From: Muscardinus avellanarius
Taxonomy: Eukaryota > Chordata > Mammalia > Rodentia > Gliridae
DNA length: 64,000 nucleotides
Assembly: GCA_963383645.1 (NCBI GenBank)
Contig: OY726563.1
Coordinates: 29,048,821 to 29,112,820, forward strand
Reading direction: 5' to 3'
A program made the translations under genes and the position numbers. This document shows, in pieces, positions 34,623 through 46,722 of the stretch. Below the pieces are notes generated by a model, which worked only from the letters and a program-made list of their open reading frames with translations, did not search any database and was not told the origin of the DNA. How positions within the stretch are numbered: position 1 is the first letter of the stretch; the number at the start of each line of letters is the position of its first letter.

Positions 34623-35214
34623 TCCAAATGTCTGGGTAAGAGTCTTAAATGTCTACAAACTTCAAAGGAACTGCCTTTGCTTGATTAAAAGAGAGTATTA
34701 TTATGGAAAAACACTTAGCTAAAAAGCAAAAAATATATAGTTTATTTTAGTATAAATTGCTTTGGTATTAAGCCTGACAAAAATTGCAACTTGCACTAGA
34801 TGATTTTATCTTTTCTGCCTTATAAGGGCAATAAAATCTCATGAAAACTCTATTCCTCCTCATAATCAGAAAACATTAAAACATTTAAAACATTTTGTTT
34901 TGTGCAATTTACTTAAAGTTGCTAGTCCTTTTTAAAGATATTTCTCCATGTGACTAACCAACATTGTTGTGGGGCTATCAGCTAAATCTACCATCAATTA
35001 TGAAAAACTTTGTGTTTGATTAGTAACTTTAAATCATTAAAAAGTGCATCAAACTTCATCTAACAAGTAATTTCACAGTGGAAGATATTCCACTTTGGCT
35101 ATTCCAAAGCTTTATACAATACCTTCTCCCTTGCTTTTCTCTACTGAAGAGACTGTAGAGCTAAATTAGCACTGTCAGCCTCTCCTGCAGAAGGTACAGC
35201 CATATGAAAAGTAG
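34623..35214. other. Stretch without gene
   Basis: AT-rich; nothing recognised. Confidence 0.5.
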
Positions 35215-35476
35215 TTAATTTTTTTTCCGGCTTTATTGAGATGTGATTTACAAATTAGATAGATAGATAATAGAGTGTACAGAATGATGCTTTGGTATAC
35301 AATCAAGATAAATAATGTATCTATAACTTCATATAGAACTATTTTATAATGATAATAATTAATATTTAGTCTTTTATCAACTTCAAGTATAAAAGACATT
35401 ATTATGAACTATACTCATCACAGTGCACATTGTACTTTAAGAACTTATTCACTTTATAACTGAGAGGTTGTACCTT

Positions 35477-35660
35477 TTTTTATGGTATGGAGATGGAACC
35501 CTTCTTCCTCTGGGCTACACTCACAGACTTATTTTATGTATTTTTTTAATTTGGAAGCAGTGTCTCTTAAGCCAGCATGGCTGGCTTCAAACCTGCGTGA
35601 TCCTCCTGTCTCGCTTCCCAAGTGTGGGGATTACAAGTGTGCGCCACCACACCGGCAAGT
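35477..35660 (-). mobile_element. B1-ID type SINE nested in old L1
   Basis: Antisense copy ('tatggagatggaacccttct', 'gtgtgcgccaccacaccgg'). The L1 sequence 'gttgtacctttt' is found on both sides ('gttgtacctttttt' and 'tttgtaccttttga'), suggesting the TSD. Confidence 0.85.
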
Positions 35661-35954
35661 TTGTACCTTTTGAATAACATCTCCTCATTTTCTCTATCCC
35701 TCCAGCCCTGGATGACTATCATTCCATTTGTTGATTCTATATATTCAGCTGTTTTCATATTCCATGTATACTTTAGATCATATTTGTCTTCCTGATTTTT
35801 TTTTTACTTAGCACATGATTCCAGGTTTATACATTTTTTAAAGGACTGCTTTTTAAAGCTGTATGTTTCATCTTATATATATCTATATATAATATTTTTA
35901 TATATGGACTCATCAATGGGCTATTAGATTGTTTCCAAATCTTTTTTTTTCCTC

Positions 35955-36165
35955 TTCTTTGTGGTATTGGGGATGGAACCCAGGGGCATTCTATCTCCAA
36001 GCTACACCCATAGCCCTAATTTTTATTCTTCTTGTGAAGCAGGTTCTCACTGAGTTGCAAAGGGCCTCATTAAGTAGTAACTGAGACTGTCTGCGAAACA
36101 TGATCCTCCTGTCTCAGACTCCCAAATGCTGGGATTACAAGCATGCACCACCATGCCCTGCTCTC
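35955..36165 (-). mobile_element. B1-ID type SINE nested in old L1
   Basis: Antisense, nearly full length ('gtggtattggggatggaacc', 'aagcatgcaccaccatgccc'). Confidence 0.9.
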
Positions 36166-36884
36166 CACATCTTAACTATTTGAATACTGCTACAATGAAC
36201 ATCAAAACATAGTGACTTCATTGCCTTTGGATATAAAGCCAGGAGTATGTTTGTTGGATGATATGGTAGTTCTGCTTTTAATTTTTGAGGGCTTTCCATA
36301 CTGTTTTTCATCACTTCAGCACTAATTTAAATTTCTAGCAAGTGTGTGTAAGCGTTTAAGCATTGTTTTCTCTCCATGTCCTAGCCAGTAATTTTTTTTT
36401 GTTTTTTGTTTTTTTATATGAACCATAATAGCTGGATTAACAGGATATGTCGGTGTGGTTTTTATTTGTATTTACAGAAAGTGACTTTAGTTTTCACACC
36501 CCTGTTGTTTAAGCTTCTTATATATCATTGTCATTAATGCTTTGTTATATAAATAATTTGGAAATATGTTTCCCATTCTGTAGGAGGTTTCTTTGTTGTA
36601 TACAAACTTTTAAGTTCGATGCAGTAGCGTTTTTCTCTTTTTCCTTTCTTATAATTTCGGAGTTTTATTTAAAACCTTTTTATTTCAATGTCCTGAAGTA
36701 TTTTCTCTATGTTTTCTTCTGGTAATTTTATAGTTTTGTTATTATATTTTAGTTGTTAATCCATTCTCAGTTAATACTTGTAACTAGTATGAGATAGTAT
36801 AACTGACAGAAAAGCTGAAAAACAGGAATTCAAGCAACTCAATAGCAGAGTATAAGAGTAAAATGATTATTTAAAAATAAGCAC

Positions 36885-37085
36885 TGAAAGCCAATTATGG
36901 TGGCACACATTTGTAATCCCAGTATTTGTGAGGCTGTGACAGAAGAATTATGAGTTCGTGGCCAGCTTCAGCAATTTGTGAGGCCCTCTGCAACCTAAGA
37001 CCTTCTTTCAAAGGATAGAATAAAAAATAGAGCTGGAGGTGTATCTCAGAGGAAGAATGCCCCTGTGTTCTAAACCTAGTTCCAC
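36885..37085 (+). mobile_element. B1-ID type composite SINE
   Basis: Sense copy ('agccaattatggtggcacac', 'gctggaggtgtatctcagag'). Confidence 0.88.
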
Positions 37086-37089
37086 AATA

Positions 37090-37220
37090 AATAAAAAAAA
37101 ATAAGTGAATAATTAAAAATTAGCAATGGAAACACACCAATGCTGTGTATATGTATGTTTCTATCACTCTGAAATTCAATATGATACATAATTACAATGC
37201 AAAAATAAAAAATATTAAAA
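37090..37220 (+). mobile_element. L1 3' end fragment
   Basis: 'ccaatgctgtgtatatgtat' to 'aattacaatgcaaaaataaa', the terminal part of an L1 3'UTR. Confidence 0.65.
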
Positions 37221-37224
37221 TAAA

Positions 37225-37425
37225 AAAGCAATAGATTTAAATAGGCATTTCTTAAAATAAGGTTATGAGTGGTCAATATGTTATGAAAATGGACATTATT
37301 ATTAATCATTGGGAAAATAAAATTCAAAACTTCAGGAAGTTTGTAACTCACTTCACTAAAAATGGCTATGACAAAAAATGACGAAAGATAATAAATGCTG
37401 GAGAGGATGTGTGTCTTAGTTTCCT
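37225..37425 (+). mobile_element. Old L1 ORF2 3' fragment
   Basis: 'aataggcatttcttaaaata', 'caaaacttcaggaagtttgt' and 'aaatgctggagaggatgtg' follow the L1 ORF2 end, heavily diverged. Confidence 0.65.
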
Positions 37426-37639
37426 GCTTGTCAGAACTAGAAAATGTTGGCATTTAAAAAAAATACTGAATGAAAAATATCCCAGTTCTGGACTTAGTCT
37501 CCTTTCCAGATAAGGGTAGGTAAACAGTCTATCAGATAATATTGTTTGTTTACCATGAAAACATTCATCACTGGTTAGAAAGAATGAGGAGCAGGAGCTG
37601 GAAGAAAAGATTGCTTCTTGGAACAACCATATACTCTGT

Positions 37640-37915
37640 TAGAGTACTAAGCTATATTGGCTTTTAACAGTAACACTGCAATGAACATGTGAACATAGAC
37701 ATCTTTCCATGTTGCTTACTTACTTTCCTTTAGATAAATAATAGAGGACTTCAAGGTCATTTAGTAGTTGTAATTTTAGGATTTTGAACAACCTTCAATA
37801 TATTTCCCCTTAATGGTTATATTCATTTACATTTCTACTAAAATGTATGAGAATCCCTTTTTCTGTATATCTTCACCATAATTTATTTTTCAAAGGGTCA
37901 CATACAGCATGATTT
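37640..37915 (-). mobile_element. Old L1 ORF2 3' fragment, antisense
   Basis: 'aacactgcaatgaacatgtg', 'tttagtagttgtaattttag' and 'aatatatttccccttaatgg' are antisense L1M-like. Confidence 0.6.
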
Positions 37916-37939
37916 TATTGATATAATACTATAAAAAGT

Positions 37940-38145
37940 AGCTACATATGCTGAGTATAGGGGTGAATGCTTATAATATCTGTAGATGGGAGGCTGAAAT
38001 AGGGTGATCACAGGTTCAAGCCCAGCCTCAGCAAATTTGCAAGATCCCCAACAACTTATGGAGATCCTGTTTCCAAATAGAAAAATAAGAGATGGTTTGT
38101 AGCTAGAGTTAGAATACTCCTGGGTTCAGTCACCACTTGCACAGA
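37940..38145 (+). mobile_element. B1-ID type composite SINE
   Basis: Sense, diverged ('atgctgagtataggggtgaa', 'aagcccagcctcagcaaatt', 'cctgggttcagtcacca'). Confidence 0.82.
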
Positions 38146-38569
38146 GACACATTCACAAAAGCAAAATTATAAAGATAGGAAATAGGATATTGTTTGCCAG
38201 TATCTAGAGATGTAACCATCAATGGGTAGCATGGAGATTTTGCCATGAAAAAATATTTCTGGTATTAAATTTGGTGCTCATTAGCAGATATAAACATATC
38301 ATGAGATGAATGATGTATGCATTCATTTTACCAATGTCAATTTTCTAGTTTGAATATTATACTCTGATTTCACAATATATAACAATTTAGAAAAACTACA
38401 TAAAGTTTATCAGTTTTCAATATTTTTGCTATCTTTGAATATGTTATTTCAAAATTGGTCTAAATATCCAAAGAGAACAAACTTTAGTTTGGTATTAAAA
38501 GGCTTCCAACTAAACATGCATTTCAAATTTAATGGTATAAATTGACCAGCCATTCTAACAAAAGATAGA
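38146..38569. other. Stretch without gene
   Basis: AT-rich; nothing recognised. Confidence 0.5.
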
Positions 38570-38770
38570 AGATAAACTGGGCATTGATGTACACAACTGC
38601 CATTTCAGTATTTGAGAGGCTGAGACAGGAGGATAACAGGTTTGAGGTTATCCTCAAAAATGTAACAAGGCTCTTAGTAACTTAAGACCCCATTTGAAAA
38701 TAAAATACAGCTGGGGGTATAGCAAAGAGGTAGAATAATACCCCTGGGTTCAATCTTCATTGCCAGAAAA
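38570..38770 (+). mobile_element. B1-ID type composite SINE
   Basis: Sense copy ('ataaactgggcattgatgta', 'cagctgggggtatagcaaag', 'cctgggttcaatcttcattg'). Confidence 0.85.
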
Positions 38771-38784
38771 AGATTAGAAGATAA

Positions 38785-39050
38785 AAATGTACATGATAAC
38801 AATACTAGTCAAAAGAAAGCCTGAGTGCTGGTATTAATGTCACTTGAAGTATATTTCAGAAAAAATATCAGGGAAAAAGAAGATACTTTCACAATGATAA
38901 AGGGGTCAATTTATCAAGATGACATAACAATCTTAAATGTTCATGCATCTTATTAAAACCGATAAACTTTCAAGGACAATTATACAGTGAAAAATGATAG
39001 AGAGTTCAATATCTTTTTTCAATAATTGATAGAGCAGTTTGACAGAAAGT
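38785..39050 (+). mobile_element. Old L1 ORF2 endonuclease fragment
   Basis: 'gataaaggggtcaatttatc' and 'caatcttaaatgttcatgca' resemble old L1 ORF2. Weak. Confidence 0.5.
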
Positions 39051-39056
39051 AAAGAT

Positions 39057-39083
39057 ACACACACACACACACACACACACACA
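39057..39083 (+). repeat. (AC)n microsatellite
   Basis: 27 bp of AC repeats. Confidence 0.95.
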
Positions 39084-39089
39084 TGCACT

Positions 39090-39410
39090 ACCGACATATT
39101 TCTCCTGTATGTGAAAGCTAGAGAGAAAATAGGAGAAGAAAGGGGTTCATAAAAATGAGAGAAGAGACCAGTGAAAATGGATGGGGAAGAGAAAAAGGGA
39201 GGGTAAAATGGGACTTGGGAAAGAAACAGACCAAATGTTTGCATATGAATGTATAACTACCAATCGCATTATCATGCATACCAAGAGAAGACAGGTAGGA
39301 GGTAGAGCACACAAGAAAGCACACCAATAGATGCTGAGTGTACATACAAATGTATCACTTTGAATCTCACTATTATATAACTACAGTGTACCAGTAAAAA
39401 ATTAAAAATT
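39090..39410 (+). mobile_element. L1 3'UTR end
   Basis: Parallels 26490-26815: 'gaagagaccagtgaaaatgg', 'gggaaagaaacagaccaaat', 'ctacagtgtaccagtaaaaa'. Confidence 0.75.
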
Positions 39411-39632
39411 AACAAAATAACTAAAAATTATAAAAATAAAAGTAATTTATGAGACATCAAACAATCCAATAAGAAAAAATACAACTTTGTACTGAAGAAG
39501 GCATGAAGAGAGCAAATAAGCACAAGATTAGATGTTCATCTTTATCAATCATTCTAGAAATTCAAATAAAGTCACAACACTACCATGACACATTCAATAC
39601 TTAAAATATTTATTTATAAAATGATAATAACA

Positions 39633-39805
39633 AGCCGGGCGTGGTGGCATACACTTGTAATTTGGGAAGCTGAGACAGGAGAATTGTGGCTCATGGACAG
39701 CGTTAGCTACTTAGTGAGACCCTTTGCAACTCAGTGAGACCCTGTTTCACTATAGCTCAGAGGTAGAATGCCCCTGGGGTCCATCCCCATTACCACAACA
39801 AAAAG
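39633..39805 (+). mobile_element. B1-ID type SINE nested in old L1
   Basis: Sense copy ('aagccgggcgtggtggcata', 'gaatgcccctggggtccatc'). 'aaaatgataataacaa' flanks it on both sides (39618 and 39816), which gives the TSD. Confidence 0.9.
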
Positions 39806-40101
39806 ATTTTTAAAAAATGATAATAACAAATTTTGGTGAGTATATGGAGGAGCTGTAACTCTAATGTACTACTTGTGGAGGTGTAAAATGACACAACCAC
39901 TTTGAAGAGTAGTTTCACATTTCAAAGTTCACCAGATACTTGTGCAAATTATTTTCTTTTCTAGGTATTTCTTTCTAGGTATTTGCCCAAAAGGAGTGAA
40001 GGCATATAACTATATAAATATTGCACAGGAGTGTTTATAGTAGCTATATTTATAAAGTCTGCAAATTTAAACAATTGCTGCTTCCATCAACAGGTAGAGG
40101 A

Positions 40102-40106
<5 letters not shown>

Positions 40107-40169
<63 letters not shown>
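40107..40169 (+). repeat. (TA)n microsatellite
   Basis: About 63 bp of TA with one G interruption at about 40138; self-complementary, so able to form a hairpin. Confidence 0.97.
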
Positions 40170-40171
<2 letters not shown>

Positions 40172-40449
40172 AATACTAGAAATTAAATAAATGCTGCATG
40201 CCATCCTAGATGAATTTCAAAACAATACTGTTTAATGAAAAAAACCAGAATAAATATATACATTATATACTGTTTACTATATTATATAATATACTATGTT
40301 ATTTCATATATGTAATATTTTAACAATTGCAAACTAATATAAGGTGACTGAAAGCTTAGTGATTACCTGGGAAAATGACTAGAGTGGGGAGGGAATGAAG
40401 TAAGTATTTCAAAGGTGCATGAAGAAACTTTTGAAGTTATATAAATTTT

Positions 40450-40600
40450 TTGATACAGGAGATTGAAACCAAGGTCATTCTACCTCTGACCTATGTCCCC
40501 AGATATTTCTTTTTTTTTTATTTTGGTAAGAGATCTTACTAAGTTGTTGAATCTGACCTCAAACTTGTGATCATCCTGTCTTAGCCTTTTAAGTATTGGA
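40450..40600 (-). mobile_element. B1-ID type SINE, antisense, diverged
   Basis: 'gatacaggagattgaaacca', 'gtcattctacctctgaccta' and 'gatcatcctgtcttagcctt'. Confidence 0.8.
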
Positions 40601-40844
40601 TATTTTATTTGATTTTTCCTTTTTCATGGATATATGTTAAAACCTTTTAAATTGTATAATTCAAATACACACAATCTATTGTATGTTAATAATACCTCAT
40701 TAAAGGTATTCAAATTGCAAACTTATGCCATAATTTGAATACCAGTGGCCTGTAGAGATTGGTAATATAAAGGCATAGAATTTCCTACTCCCAGAAAATA
40801 GAAATGGCAATTAACCCAAATAGCCTTATAAAGTAATTGGAACT

Positions 40845-41214
40845 TCTTGTATTGATTTGGCTCTAGAATGTCTCTCAAGCCCTTATGGGAAGTAGGCAGC
40901 CATGTTGAAGCCAGAGCTTGTTTGTTGAGGAGGGAACTCTGGGGTTGTAGCCTTAGAAATTATATATGGTACCTCCTCCTCTTGCTTTCTCTCTTACTTC
41001 CAGCTTCGCTGATGTGAGAGCAGAGCCCTTGTGGTCTCCTTTTTTCTGCTTCCAACTACCATGGCCCTGAGCTCTGTAGATTTACCTAGTCTGACATAAC
41101 CTGAACGTCTGAAATCTTCAGAAATTTGAGAAAATAAATTTTATTTTCTCTATGTTGTGTAGTGGTCAGGTGTTTTGGATGACAGCAGTGAGAATAACAC
41201 TGACTGAAACACAC
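40845..41214 (+). mobile_element. MaLR-like LTR
   Basis: Begins 'ttgatttggctctagaatgt' and ends 'gatgacagcagtgagaataa' then 'cactgactgaaacac', with 'gagaaaataaattttatttt' (AATAAA) before the end. This layout matches THE1/MST-class MaLR LTRs. A minus-strand relative lies at 56917-57290. Family name is from memory, not a search. Confidence 0.6.
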
Positions 41215-41798
41215 CTCATTGAAAATGAATTTTATTTGTGAAGTAAACTGCAAAGAGACTCCTATAATCTGAAATTTGTAGCTTATGTTCTAGCCACTTC
41301 CTGTAAGTATGGAGTGATATAATGTTTATATTTGGAAGAATGATAGCATTTAAAAGAATGATACCTTGCAGAGAAAAGACAAACTGAGTATTATAATTGC
41401 CATACTTATTTTCACAATATAATGCTTCATAATGATATATCTCTAGGCATATGAGGGAGAAATAAGTTTTGCCTAAAAACTTGGAATTATTCATGACAAA
41501 AGAAAAAAGAAAAGAAAAATATATGTATATATGTTAAAATATATGTATATATGTTAAAATTTTATATTTTAAACTTTTGAGTTATTAACAAGTATATTTG
41601 TACCAAAATTAAAATGCATAAAAATTTATAAAATGTTACAAAACTTTTATTTGCATTACCAAATATATAAAATATTAAAGACATATTAAGCCAATAGAAA
41701 AATTAACTGCCTTACATTGATTGATTATTTCAATATTATATGTAATATGAAAAATCTTTTACTAAATAATCTTTCTTTACATATTCAATATACTTGCT
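41215..41798. other. Stretch without gene
   Basis: AT-rich; nothing recognised. Confidence 0.5.
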
Positions 41799-41808
41799 CA
41801 AAGTGGAC

Positions 41809-41906
41809 TGGGGCCGGGATGTAGCTCAGTGGCAAAGCACCTGCTTTGCAGGTGTGGTGCTCTGGGTTCGATCCCCAGTTCCAAAAAAAGACAAAAAAAA
41901 AGAAAA
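41809..41906 (+). mobile_element. ID-type SINE derived from tRNA-Ala(TGC), with TSDs
   Basis: The 75-bp body keeps the A box ('tagctcagtggcaaagcacc'), an anticodon arm with 'ctttgca' (TGC) and an intact B box ('gggttcgatcc'), followed by an A-rich tail. AAAGTGGAC flanks it at 41800-41808 and 41907-41915. It is the only free ID unit in the window and is much better preserved than the ID halves of the composite SINEs, so it is fairly recent. The missing acceptor-stem pairing and the A tail speak against a real tRNA gene. Confidence 0.88.
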
Positions 41907-42805
41907 AAAGTGGACATTATTTCTACCATAAGAAGGAGCTAATATAATAATCTCTTAATTCTAGTCATAGAAAAATTATTTAAAAAATAAACCATAAAGA
42001 AGAAAAAAGATTCAGACTTCAGAAACAAAGAAGAGATGAAGCTGATTAGTGGGGCATATCAGTAAAGAAGAAATAACAAAATACCAAACAGAAGACAGAA
42101 CACAAAACGACAGAAAACAAAAATCATATTTCAATAACTCTGAACATCAAAGGGCTTAACTCACCAATCAAAAGACATAGATTTGCAATGTGGATTAAAA
42201 CACATAATCCAAATATATGCTGTTTGCAAGAAACTCACCTTACAGCCAAAGACATTCACAGACTAAAAGTGAAAGAATGGAAGAAGTTATACCATGCTAA
42301 TGGAGACCAAAAACTGTCAGGAGTAGCAATGCTGATATCCAACAAAATAGACTTTGAGCTAAAACAACTCAGAAGAGGGCACTTCCTTTTATTAAAAAAA
42401 ATCCTCCAAGATGATATGATAGTAAATGTTTTTGCCCCAAATATGGGTGCAATTACATTTGTAAAATGAACTCACCTGGACATCAAATCTCAAATAGACC
42501 CAAATACAATAATTTTGAGAGACTTCAGCACACCTCTTACACCACCTGATTGATCTTCAAGGCAAAAGAAGAGTAATGACTCTTTAGAACTAAAGTAAAC
42601 TATAAAAAATGGACCTAATAGACATATACTGAACATTTCAACCTGGAACTACAGAATACACATTTTTCTCAGCAGCCTATGGAGCCTTCTCCAAAATAGA
42701 TCAGATCCTGGGCCACAAAGAAGGCACTAGCAAATTCAAAAGATGTAATATAATTCCTTGCATCTTTTCAGACCATACTGAAATGAAAGTAGAAATCAAC
42801 AACAG

Positions 42806-43019
42806 GCTAAAGCACATTATGTACTTAAACATATGAAAGTCAATCACTAAGCCAAGCATGGGAAAAAGGGATGGGGAGGAAATGGGGTGGTAATTGGGTA
42901 CGGGCTAGTTGGGTGATATGTGCATGTATGTCTACACAAGTCTTGTATCTCATTTAGATGTATGAATTCAATGCAACAATAAAAAAATTTAAAAATTAAA
43001 GAAAAGAGAAAAAAAAGAA
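42806..43019 (+). mobile_element. Short L1 3'-end insertion inside the old L1
   Basis: Only the last 200 bp of a young L1 ('caatcactaagccaagcatg' to 'caatgcaacaataaaaaaat') with an A-rich tail. Flanked by AACAACAG at 42798-42805 and 43020-43027, and the old L1 continues across it. Confidence 0.8.
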
Positions 43020-44129
43020 AACAACAGGAAAGTCAAAAGATACTATTTAAATACATGGAGATTGAATGATACCCTATTGAAAAATGAATGGTTCAAGGTA
43101 AAAAATTAGGGGAGAAATAACAAAATTTCTGGAAATAAATGAAAGTAGAGAAACACCTTACCAAAATCTATGGGACACTTAGAAGGCAGTATTAAGAGGA
43201 AAGTTCATAGCATTGAGTGCCCATAAAAGGACAGAAATCGCCAAGTAAACAAACAAATGACACAACTCAAGGACCTAGAAAGACTACAACAGTCTAATCC
43301 CAAAGCCAGAAGAAGGCAAGAAATTATTAAAATCAGAGCAGAAATAAATAAAATAGAGAACAAAAAAAAATTCAAAGAATCAATAAAACAAAAAGCTGGT
43401 TCTTAAAAAAATTAATAGGATTGATATTATCCTGGCCTACCTAACCAAAAGAGAGAATCAACTCAAATTTTTAAAATCAGAAATGAAAAAGGAGACTTCT
43501 CCACAGACAGTAGAAAAATACAAAGGAGTATTGGAAACTATTTTGAAAATTTATACTCCAATAGACTGGGAAACATGGAAGAAATCAACAAATTTATAAG
43601 CACATATAATCTACCTAAACTGAAGCAAGAGGACATAGCAAGCCTAAACCGTCCAATAGCAAACAAAGAAATAGAAACAGCAATAAAAATTCTGCCATCA
43701 AAGAAAACCCCAGGCCCAAATTGGTTTCCAGATGAATTCTAAAAAACCTTCAGTTAAAAACAAATCCCAATCCTTCACAAATTGATCGGGAAACTGAAAG
43801 GGATGAAAGTCCCCCAAATTCTTTCTATGAGGCCAGTATCACATTAATCTCCAAACCACAAAAAGATAAATCAAGAAAGAAAAATACAGACCAATATCCT
43901 TGACGAACACAGATGCAAAAATTCTAAACAAAATACTAGCTATACGTATTCAAAACCATATCAAGAAAATTGTACAGCACAACCAAGTTGGTTTGATCCC
44001 AGAAATGCAAGGCTGGTTCAACATATGCAAATCAGTACATGTTATTCACCACATAAAGAGAACTGAGACCAAAAACCACATGATCATATTAATAGATGAT
44101 GAAAAAGCATTTGACAAAATCCAACACCC

Positions 44130-44353
44130 ATATTTTTTATTTTTGGAGGGTTCTGGGGATGGAACCCAGGGGCATTTGACCTCCAAGCTACACCCCCTGC
44201 CCTGTTTTTTTTTTTTATTCTTTTATTTTGAAACAGGATCTCACTAAGTTGTGGAGGGCCACAATAAGTAGCTGAGGCTGTGCGCGAACTGTAATCATCC
44301 AGTCTCAGGCTCCTGAATGCTGGGATTACAAGTGTGTGCCAGCACGCCTGGCT
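44130..44353 (-). mobile_element. B1-ID type SINE nested in old L1
   Basis: Antisense, nearly full length ('ttctggggatggaacccagg' to 'gtgccagcacgcctggctcc'). L1 'atccaacaccca' and 'ctccaacacccaat' flank it, giving the TSD 'tccaacaccca' or close. Confidence 0.92.
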
Positions 44354-46429
44354 CCAACACCCAATTTTTGTTAAAAACACCTTAGAAAATTGAAATAGAA
44401 TGAACACATTTCAACATCATTAACACAGTATACAATAAACACAAACCCAACATCATATTGAATGGGGAAAAACTGCAAGAATTTTCTCTAAAATCAGGAA
44501 GAAGACAAAGATGCCCACTATCACCACTCCTTTTCAATATTGTCCTTGAAACTCTTGCTGCAGTAATAAGACAAGAAATAAAATCAAAGGAATTCATATA
44601 GGAAGAGAGGAATTTAAACTATCCTTATTTGCAGATGGCATGATCTTTTATCTAGAAGATCCAAAGAAGTCAACCAAAAGATTTCGGGAGCTGATAAACC
44701 TATTCAGCAAAGTTGCAGGATACAAAATCAACCTAAAGAAATCAATTCCTTTTTTATGCCAACAATGAATTCAAAATGAAAGAAATAAAGAAAACAATTC
44801 CATTCTCTATAACCTCAAAATCAATAAAATACCAAGGAATAAACCTAACCAAAGATGTAAAAGTCCTCTACAAAGGAAACTATAAAACATTAAAGAAATA
44901 ATATCATAAAAATGGCCATTCTGCCAAAAGTGATCTATAGATTCAATGTAATTTCCATTCAAATACCAACTACATTCTTCATAGACCTAAAAAAATCAAT
45001 CATAAATTATAGATCAATAATAGTAAAAACAGCATGGTATTGGCACAATAACAGGCATACTGACCAGTGGAACAGAATAAAGATACAGAAATAAACCCAC
45101 ACACCTATAGTCAATTAATCTTTGACAAAGGGACCAAACTCATACACTGAAGAAAAAACAGCCTGTTCAACAAATGGTGCTAGGAGAACTGGTTATCCAT
45201 TTGTAGAAAGATGGAGCTAAATCCTTACCTCTAAACATGAACAGTAATCAACTTGAGTTAGATCAAAGACTTAGAAATTACACCAGAGACTGTGCACTTA
45301 TGAGAGGAGAGCATAAGCTCAACACTCCAACATATAGGCACAGGCAGTAACTTTCTCTACAAGATCTCCAAAGCTCAGGAAATTAAAGCAAGAATTAGCA
45401 AGTGGGATGATATCAAACTAAAAAAGTTTCTTCTCATCATGGAAAACCATCAAGAACCTAAAGAGGAAGTCTACAGAATGGGGGAATTCTTTACCAGCCA
45501 CCACTCTGATAAAGGGTTATTATCCAGAATATACAAAGCGCTCAAAAGACTCTACACTAGCAAAACAAACAGCCCAATCAAGAAATGGGCAACTGACACT
45601 TTAAAAAAGAAGAGATACAAATGGCCAATAGACACATGAAAAGTTATTCAACATCATTGGCCATCAGGACATGCAAATCAAAACTATGCTGAGATTCCAT
45701 TTAACCCCAATCAGAGTGGCAAACATAAAAAATCAAATAACAAGAAATGTTGGTGAGGATTTTGGGAAAGAATAACTCTTTTACGCTGATGTTGAGAGTG
45801 CAAACTAGTTTAGCTGCTATGGAGATCGGTGAGATTCCTTAGGAAACTGGGAATGTATGCACCATATGATCCAGCTTTACCACTCCTGGGTATCTTTCCA
45901 AAGGGAAACCTATGCATAACCTATGCATATCTATGTTCATAGGATCACAATTTGTAATAGCCAAAATATATAACCAACCCAGGTCTTCATCAACAGATGA
46001 ATGGATTGCAAAATTATGGGAAATACACACAATGGAATTCTATTTAGCTATAAAGAAGAACAAAATCATGCCACTCACAAGAAGATGGAAAGATCTGGAG
46101 AACATTATATTAAGTGAGATCAGCCAAGCACAGAAAGGAAAGGGATGTATGCTTTATCTAATATGCCCAAACTAGGAAGCATTGGGTATACCAGAGAGAC
46201 TCCAGATAATGGAGGGGAAATCTCAGCAAAGCTAACATAGAAGGATAGGAGAGGAAGAAGTTTGAGGTTGATCCATGGAAGAGCTACATCCGAATATGAG
46301 TAAAAGTATAAATATAGCATGGTTAACTTGGACACTCATTGTTAGGAGGGGAGGAAGGTAAAACAGAGGAAAGGAGGGCACCAAGCACAGTTTAAATGTG
46401 TACTATTTGCAATTAAAAATAAGCTGATA

Positions 46430-46714
46430 CCTCTTCTATGTCTCTTTGTCCCATCGTCCCTCCCCTAACCCCCTCCATCGCTCCAATGGAGTCTCTATTC
46501 CTTTATCTTAGGTCTGAGAGTAAACATACACTCGTGCTTTTTGAGACTGAATAATCTCAGAATAATTTTCTCAAGTTCTATCCATTTTTCTAAAAATGAC
46601 ATAATTTTGTTCTTCTTTGTGGCTGACTAAAGTCACAGCTTTGTGATCTATTCATCTGTTGATAGACACCTAGGTTGTTTCCATAATTTGGCTATTGTGA
46701 ATTGTGCTACTCTA
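46430..46714 (-). mobile_element. Old L1 3' end, antisense
   Basis: 'gttctatccatttttctaaa', 'gatctattcatctgttgata' and 'tttggctattgtgaattgtg' are antisense L1 3' sequence, abutting the sense L1 end at 46425 tail to tail. Confidence 0.75.
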
Positions 46715-46722
46715 AAAATGGA

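Larger units (their letters stand above)
35215..36790 (-). mobile_element. Ancient L1 (L1M-type) 3'UTR and ORF2 3' end, antisense
   Basis: Begins with antisense 3'UTR ('ggctttattgagatgtgatt', 'taactgagaggttgtacc') and goes into antisense ORF2 ('aatgggctattagattgttt', 'aagccaggagtatgtttgtt'). Two younger SINEs interrupt it. Strongly diverged. Confidence 0.8.
39540..40425 (+). mobile_element. Old L1 ORF2 3' end with nested SINE and TA expansion
   Basis: Sense L1M-like: 'cattctagaaattcaaataa', 'gaggtgtaaaatgacacaac', 'aggtatttgcccaaaaggag', 'cttccatcaacaggtagagg'. Interrupted by a SINE (39633-39805) and a long TA run. Confidence 0.75.
42188..46175 (+). pseudogene. L1 ORF2, broken
   Basis: Remnants in order: endonuclease ('NICCLQETHL', 'FAPNMGAITF'), RT ('[17 protein letters not shown]', 'KAFDKIQHP'), then the C-terminal region ('MFIGSQFVIAKIYNQPR', 'WKDLENIILSEISQAQKG'). 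Numerous stops and shifts plus two insertions. No long frame remains. Confidence 0.85.
42080..46425 (+). mobile_element. Old L1 with most of ORF2 and its 3'UTR, two nested insertions
   Basis: Sense L1 starting near the ORF2 start ('ctctgaacatcaaagggctt') and running to a 3'UTR of a different type ('ggacactcattgttaggagg', end about 46425). Interrupted at 42806-43019 by a younger L1 3' end and at 44130-44353 by a SINE. Confidence 0.88.

Noticed and set aside
41809..41883. Functional tRNA-Ala gene
   Set aside because: The acceptor stem does not pair well, and an A-rich tail and TSDs mark it as an ID SINE.
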